From Multifurca ochricompacta (lineage: Eukaryota; Basidiomycota; Agaricomycetes; Russulales; Russulaceae), in NCBI GenBank assembly GCA_022496185.1, contig WTXG01000036.1, forward strand, positions 1 through 64,000: a stretch of 64,000 bases of DNA. Direction: 5' to 3'. Within the stretch, counting starts at the first letter, position 1. Each line of letters begins with the position of its first letter. The position numbers and the translations under genes were made by a program. Positions 57,545 to 64,000 of this stretch are shown piece after piece. A model generated the notes under the pieces. The model saw only the letters and a program-made list of their open reading frames with translations. It was not told the DNA's origin and searched no databases.

Positions 57545-60140
57545 TTAACGGGCTGTTGGGGGCATCCTTCTCCCCTTCGGGGCATGTGGTTTAAAGCTGC
57601 GAGATGGTGGGTTTCTGTGTTTCATTGCTCGGCCAATTATTGGCATTGGACTGATGTCTTCTGGGCGTGGATAACGGGCCATAGAACACGGCGACGATGC
57701 GTCGGAGTACACTGAACTTGAAGGAGACGTATAAGCTGGAGGCATAGCGGGCAAAGATTCCGGTGGCGTTGAGGCTAATAGAAGCGAGAGCGTTGTTTCG
57801 GATGCAAGGAGACAATCGAATTCTTGACTGGCACTGAAGGAGGCGGCTGACGGCGTGGATGGTAAGGTCGACCAACTCCGGCCTGGCGCCAATGAAACAG
57901 GCAATTGCGGCCCAGACTTGGTCATGACAACAGTAGGAAGTTGCGGCGAATGGTCGGAGATGCTTCCCCAGGAGGACACCGAGGGAAGAGAGACATCTAG
58001 TAGGTAGGGCATAGACGGCGACACCGTTAAGACCAGACTACTATCGTCTTTAATGTCTACTCGTATCAATGAACGTGAGCACCGTCGAGCACAGTACAGA
58101 TGAAGTGAACAAACCATCAGAGGGTATGGTGATAACATTGGCTGCCCTCTGTTCAAGAGTCACGACCCGCTCATGAAGCGCGGACGACAGTAGTAATGCT
58201 TGGGATAGACGCATGTCGAGGGCGTCTCGCTCCGTCTCCATCGCATCAACCTCCTTCGTGCAACTTAGCAAAATTTCCTTCGTTTGCGTGAGCTCTGAAC
58301 GTGTCTGGTCAGCTGCCTTTGCGGAGGCCAACTGTGCCGCCTGGCACTCGGTCAAATCCGCCTCGAGAAGTGCAATCCGTGCCAACATGGTACTACGTTC
58401 GACCTTAAGGTTGTGCAGCTCTTCACTGAGAGAGGCGTTTGTTTCGGTTGCCTGACATTTCTGAGTCGAGAGCTGTTGAATTTGACGACGGTGGAAAATG
58501 ACGACAGCCTCCGTAGCGAGTACCTTCATTTGCCGCAGATTTAGCTGGTCCTCGGCGCGTGCGCGTGCGAGCTGCTCGTATGCAATTTGCTCTCGCAGGT
58601 CATCAAGAGTTGTGGAGCGGACAACGGGAGTAGTTGAGCATGACAGGATCTCGTTCGGAGAAGCAGAGGAAGCCTGGGTAGACGCGCGGCTGCCAATACT
58701 GTCGAATTCTCCGATGGACATATCTGGAGACCGTGACCACTGTTGGGTAGGTGCGGCTGACACTGTTGGATTATCCATCGTCAGCCACTCATCCCACTCG
58801 AATAAAGGAGTCAAACCATCAACAACTCGCTCTTCTGTCGCGTTCAAGGGCTTCCAGATGCCAGCGCACTCTAGATCTAACCGCAGACCGTAAACTTCAT
58901 CCTTGGCGTTCTGTAACTGGCCGCGAACGTCGACCAGCTCCCGGTTTAAAGAGCGAATCGTGGCGTCCCGTTCGCCAAAGGTTACCGTGTGACTGTCTAA
59001 TTGCACCTTGGCCTCACGTGCGTTCTTGAATGCGACGGCAAGTTCCTTGCGCAGATTCAGCATTGACCGATCTGCACCCACTACCCTCGTCTCGGCTTGC
59101 TCCGCCAGTGCCTTCCAGTGCTCCCGTTGCTCCGCGCACATTTCCAGTTCGAGAGAGAGCGATTGTCGCCGTGCATGACTCATCTCCTCTGCATTAAGTA
59201 GAGCAGACTGAGCCTCTGATAGGAGCATCTTGTTGGCGTGGAGAGCGTCACCTAGCTGCCTTTCACGAGCGTGTGCGGAGCGGAGATTGAGCAGTAACAT
59301 GGACTGGGCTATGTCGGATTCAACGGTGAGAATTTCGAGTCGCTCTTCGAGCCTTGCCACCTCTTGGCTATTTGCGCGCGCGTCCCACTCGTGCCGCCCA
59401 AGAGAAAGCCGCTGCTCGTGAAGCTGACTGTCAAGCTGGACGATCAGAGCAGACTGCGTCCATATATCGCTACCTTGCTCGATAGCGAGATCGGCGAGGG
59501 CACTATTCTCGGCAGACAAGGATTGGATCTGGGCGTTTCCCTGCTTGATCTGTTGGAGGGCGATATCCAGTGCGCTGCACTTCTCGGCCACTTCATCGTC
59601 TTTACGACGGATCTACATGGGTTGGTCGTCAGTGCCACGAGACGAGAAATTATGTTGAACAGAACGAACGTCTGCACAACAGCCAGCGTGAACGAAGGCT
59701 GACAGCCGAGCAGTTACGGAACGTGCCCAAAAGAGGGGCACGGTGAACATATTGACGAGGTTACTAGAGAACGGCAGGCATAGAAGGGCGACAAGCGAGA
59801 GTAGAATCAGGACCTTGATGATGTCCGCCTGCGACCTCCCCGTTACCACGAGCGGGCTGGAGTAAGACTTGAATCCTTGAGCGATGAATGAGCCTGGCCA
59901 TTTGCGAGTGACGGAAATCTCATTCGACGGTCGAGGGAACAACGGGTGAGAAGGTTTAGAGGGCATAGCTGAGGCATCAAGCAGAAGAGAGGGTGGAGAG
60001 GCCAACGTAGGAGTAAACTTAAAGTTGAAGCGATGTACCCGTGTGAACAAAACGAGGGCGAAGACACCATGAGTCAAGCGACACATGGAATCTCCAAGGT
60101 TGGAAAGGCGAGTTGAGAGAAATAGCAAAATTTGAAGCAT
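57545..60140 (-). CDS. Membrane-anchored coiled-coil protein, function unknown (gene 1)
   Basis: Start ATG at 60138-60140. Three exons fit well. Exon 1 (to about 59690) contains a strongly hydrophobic stretch (VLILLSLVALLCLPFSSNLV) that would anchor the protein. An intron with donor GTTCGT and acceptor CATGTAG joins it to IRRKDDEVAEKCSALDIALQ. Exon 2 (about 58120-59615) is an almost continuous coiled coil of some 480 residues with a central acidic/Ser linker (FEWDEWLTMDNP). It ends LLSSALHERVVTLEQRAANV. A second intron (donor GTTTGT, acceptor GAGTAG, about 58061-58118) leads to a Ser/Pro-rich tail ending in a basic segment (FKPHAPKGRRMPPTAR). Family unknown. Confidence 0.75.
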
Positions 60141-61471
60141 TGTGTACGCAAAACGTTGAAATCACTGACTAGGTTTCAATCATAGAGAACACAGAAATTG
60201 ACATGGGCCATTATATAGGTGCAGCACACGGAGGCTAGCAAGTGGTCCATATCAAAATGCCAAACGGACGGAACTGGAATGACGAAACCTGGCGGGGCGC
60301 ATTCCAAGTGAACGCATCGTTCAGTCAGAATTGAAATTTTGATTCGTCGGGATGAAAATAAAGTTGTGCGAATCACCAGCAGTAGGAAGGGTCAAGTTGG
60401 TATTTTCTCACCGGCATGTGCACGACACTTCTGTACGGATCCAATCCGTGGTGAGTTCGAGGCAAAGCATGTTCCCAAGCAAAGAGACGTAGAGGTGGTG
60501 AGAGAGAGGAGAGGGAGCCCCGAGATAACTATGGCTTCAATGAGAGCGTTTGTCGTCCTCAAACTTTGCAATGCAATGTTGGTTCCGTTTGACCTTGCGC
60601 ATAATGTCGTCGATAAGTTGCTAAGCACTCAAAGAGAATGAGAATGAGAGAGAAAGAGAGAATGACAGTTTGATTCCCTTTTCTTCTACTGGCTCTACTA
60701 CAAACATTGTATGTAGAAAGGAGTACTATGAAGCAGCAGAAGAAAGGACGAGGACGAGGACGATAATTAGGAACGAACGGGCAGGCGGCCCGGAACGCGA
60801 AGAGTAAGTAAGACGCTAAGAAATTTGCTCGCTCGTACCCATGCATCAATCGCATTTGTACCGTATCAGAGTCTATCCGAAACAAAGTCGAATAAATGTC
60901 AGAAAATTTGCTGTCAGGAGCTGTAATGAAAGACAGAGCAAACGGGTCCAGCTAGAAGCGGTGACGGCCGGAGGTTTCACGTCCAACTCCCGAGCCATCC
61001 TTACACTTCACTTCAAGAGCCAACCTTGATGGAGGTTCTGTTCTACTCTACTGAGAATCCCCTTTATGAACATGGAGACTCAAGACTCGGATGGTCTGGT
61101 GGCAATCAAGTTGTTCAGTGTCCTATATATAGTACGTGCTCGTACGTAACGTAACAGTAGTTCATCTCAACAAACAAAACTGTATAATTCTACCTCGTCC
61201 CGCCCATCATTTCAGTGCAAAATTCTTGTCATTGGTCGCCAGAGTTCTCCTTCTCGCTTATGGGTTAGGTCAATGCTTCAATGCTTCACCTTCACACAAC
61301 TGGCCACGGCCGACTTTCTCTCAATTCGCCCTAAAGGACTTCAAGATCGCTTACCCCGTTCGTGGAAACGCTATTCAGGGTTCCTATGCTCTGGAAAATT
61401 TGGCTGAACACGCGGCTGTCAATAGTTATCGAACAAGCTGAAAGTTTTCGTCTACCTGGTGACTGTGTCAT
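60141..61471. other. Intergenic between tandem coiled-coil genes
   Basis: It should hold the promoter of gene 1 (-) and the 3' end of gene 2 (-). GA-rich tracts lie at 60632-60665 and 60745-60765. No gene recognised. Confidence 0.5.
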
Positions 61472-64000
61472 TTAAAAAAGTTGTGGGGGTTTTCCAAGAC
61501 TGGCTAAACCCGCCTCTTGAGTCTGCGAGCGTATCTTTAAAACCTGTTTCCTAGATGCAATGGGGGTACTGGTTGGGCAGCCCAGCGGTATGAGGGTTGC
61601 GAAATCATCAAACTCGGATGACGACCGTTCCGTGGTGACGCGTCCTAAGCCAGGGACTGCACTGTGCTCAGAGTATGCGCAGTCGTTGACATTAAGATAT
61701 AGGCACTCACCAAAGTCTTGAGGGAGGCCATAGTCGAGCGTCGGTATACCACGTGGACGCGAATAAACACGATAGCCACTGAATGGTCGATTTTTCTTTA
61801 GTCTGCGACTCCCGAAGATACAGGGAGAATCATCATCATTGGGGTCGTTCTCGCGGATAGTGATAGGATCGAGTAACCCTGGAAGTAAACGCGGTAGCGG
61901 TGGTTGAAGCGTGGGCCTTGTGGCGCGCTTGGCTCCCTGCGACCTGACATCTTCACAAATCATCCGTGCACTGGAAATAACATCAACTTTTGTTGGGGGG
62001 TGGGCAGGCTCCGAGGAGGTATCCTGGTTTATATCAGCATGTGGAGCTTCTCGACAATCCAACATCGGTAGGCGACTAATACAAGACTCGGGGGAAGGGA
62101 CACTGGTAACAGAAGGCAAGGGCGCCGCCAAGCTCGACGTGGCGGTTGATTCGGAGGCAGGAAGTTCGTTTGGTTCGGAGGCAGGAAGTTCTCGACAACT
62201 TCGCGACGAGGTAGCTTCATTCTGGAAGGCTGTAAAAACTCGTATCCACAAAGGAGGGGATCCCGGCGGGGTCCGACACGACAAGGCATTAAGTGGATGA
62301 ATTCTGGGTCTAGACGTAATGGCTGCACCTCGATGCTTTGATTCCCTGCTACAAGCTTGAAGGCGAACGGGGGTAGATGACGGAACAAGTTCTAGTTGTT
62401 GCATCAGGTCTGGCTCAGTATGAAGGGTCGACAATGATTGCAAAGACGGTTGGACTTCCTGGAAATCCAGCGATGAAGCAAAGCTCTTTATAGGATCTGG
62501 AGAAGGACCTACTGGCGGTGGAGAGGCATCTGACGAAGTTCGACTCGACAGGGCACCGTCAGTATCATTCGACTGGAGTTCGAAGGAAAGCTCTCGGTGG
62601 GCCAGGACGGAGATATCCGCAGAGACATGGGCCACAGCTAGCGAGTTTAACGAAGTCCCACTCTGGGGCGTTTCAGCGCTGTCATCCAGTTGCGTGGAAA
62701 GCAGCATTCCTTCAGGGGCCATCGTTGACACTTTTCCTCTGGAAGCGCTCGTAAAGGGATCCCAAGAAAAGGCATTTGTGGAGATCTGGTCCATTTTGAT
62801 ATTGGCGTCATTGTACTGGGAGACAGGTAGGGAAATGTGACGTTCCGACATCATGAAGTTGTCTTTCTGGGCGTCTGCCAGGAGATGATCCCCAGATGAG
62901 AGATAACTGGGTAGACTGGGTAGCAATTGGTTGGGCGGGATGCTTATGGTATTCTGTGATAGAGGTGTAGGAGCTGTTTCGCTACGACGTAGCTGCGCGA
63001 GTTCGATGTCCTCTGAAAGACTAGAACTGCCTCGCCCGTGCAGAGTCTGTGCTAAAGAGTGGTCTAAGGGGTCTAGGGAAGTGCAAGGTATGAACGATGT
63101 AGGCGGGGTGCAGTCAAGGTAGACGTCGGCCGAATCCTCACGGAGTGGGGACAATGGCGTCGTTCGAAAAACCAGAATCGAATTGTCGGGATGATACTTT
63201 GTTCATAAAAGTTAATGACCTCTTTACGAAGATCCTCCTAACGACCCTCACTCACCTGAGTGCCGGTGCCATCTTCCTGTTGAGCGTTCCCATCTGAGAG
63301 GAGTGGCGCTGATTCAACGGGTGGCCAGTCCGTTGAACCAACGCTATTCCCTGCAGGTAGGAAGGCTATGGAACGATGCGACGGAGAAGGCGAGAGGAGT
63401 TCTGATGAGGAAAGAGGAGGAAGATCGCGTGCAAGGGACAAGTCTAGATGCTTTGGCAGATAATTCACGTTGTGGAGGCTCGGCGAAGTGTGTGGTGAGG
63501 TTTCTTCCTTGATGCTCATGGAAAAGTCGCTGGATTGCGACGACGATGGTGGCAATGATGACTCGAGCAAGTAAGACAAGGACGATGAGACTGTCATATA
63601 TATAGAGTCCAGGACTTGGATATCGGCGCTGTGTGTGATGGATTCGGCATGTGATGATGCTGAAAAAGGTTAGCAAGGGAGCAAGGAAACCAAGAGCACG
63701 TAAACCAAACCTGTATTTGCTGAATAAAGGGAATGGAAATTGGTGGGCATTGGTTCTCTGAGTGATGTTCGACGATTCGATGCTGTTGAGCGCTTCTGGG
63801 TGCCTTTCAATGTCTTAACTTCGGCTTCCAAGCTTGTTACGCGTTCTCGTAGCGCGGCAGATAGGAACGTGACTTGTGAATTCTTGAATTGTGTTGCTTG
63901 TACTTCAGTCTTCAAAGACTCCATGTCGGTGCGACGCAGACGTAAAAGTTCAACGGCTTCAACAAATTTGATCCTCACGGCGCGGCGCGCATCTTGCACG
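61472..64000 (-). CDS. Coiled-coil protein with long Ser/Pro-rich tail, partial at window edge (gene 2)
   Basis: The frame enters from the right edge (no start inside the window) with a coiled coil: KFVEAVELLRLRRTDMES, then VTFLSAALRERVTSLEAEVK. An intron near 63665-63715 follows, then a Ser-rich exon (about 63245-63660), another intron near 63150-63240, and a 560-codon disordered exon ending at 61472. The coiled-coil end LSAALRERVTSLEAE closely resembles LSSALHERVVTLEQR of the neighbouring gene 1, and both are followed by Ser/Pro-rich tails, so the two may be tandem paralogues. Function unknown. Confidence 0.7.

Overview
The window looks like nuclear DNA of a basidiomycete fungus, most likely an Agaricomycete. 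The protein-coding genes are split by many short spliceosomal introns (about 45-65 nt, GT...AG). Their products are eukaryotic housekeeping proteins (RVB1, PRP16, DPM1, ISA2, IND1, INO80C). Four genes encode the multi-pass DUF6534-type membrane protein that is common in Agaricomycetes. One intron-containing tRNA-Leu gene is present. All identifications were made by reading translations; no database search was run.

Region 1 (1 to about 16.95 kb) is a nested transposable-element island. It contains a gypsy gag remnant split by a solo LTR with a 5-bp target duplication. Next comes an inactivated copia element whose protease active-site codons are interrupted by a 523-bp TRIM-like element; each 222-bp LTR of that TRIM carries a tRNA-like Pol III unit. 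Two oppositely oriented hAT-like non-autonomous elements follow, each with its own perfect 8-bp target duplication, and one of them is interrupted by a young, internally deleted copia element. The island ends with a Tc1/mariner-derived foldback palindrome. Older elements are strongly CpG-poor, while the youngest copia keeps CpG. The two TRIM LTRs differ only at dinucleotides that read CA, TG or CG, which is the mark of methyl-CpG deamination.

Region 2 (about 17 to 34 kb) is gene-dense. In order: DUF6534 gene A (-), ISA2 (-) head-to-head with RVB1 (+), DPM1 (-) head-to-head with NAA38-like (+), PRP16 (-), tRNA-Leu (+), INO80C/IES6-like (-) head-to-head with IND1/NUBPL-like (+), and DUF6534 gene B (-). 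Two of the three head-to-head pairs join a mitochondrial Fe-S assembly factor to an INO80-complex subunit.

Region 3 (about 34 to 54 kb) is looser. It holds a possible DUF6534 remnant, a small TIR-bounded repeat, DUF6534 gene C (+), a DUF829/TMEM53-like gene (-), a tail-anchored fatty aldehyde dehydrogenase (+), DUF6534 gene D (-), an ABC transporter (-) and an unrecognised decayed coding region (-).

Region 4 (54 to 64 kb) carries a DSF2-like Sel1-repeat gene (-) and two tandem coiled-coil genes of unknown function (-). The second of these runs off the right edge of the window.
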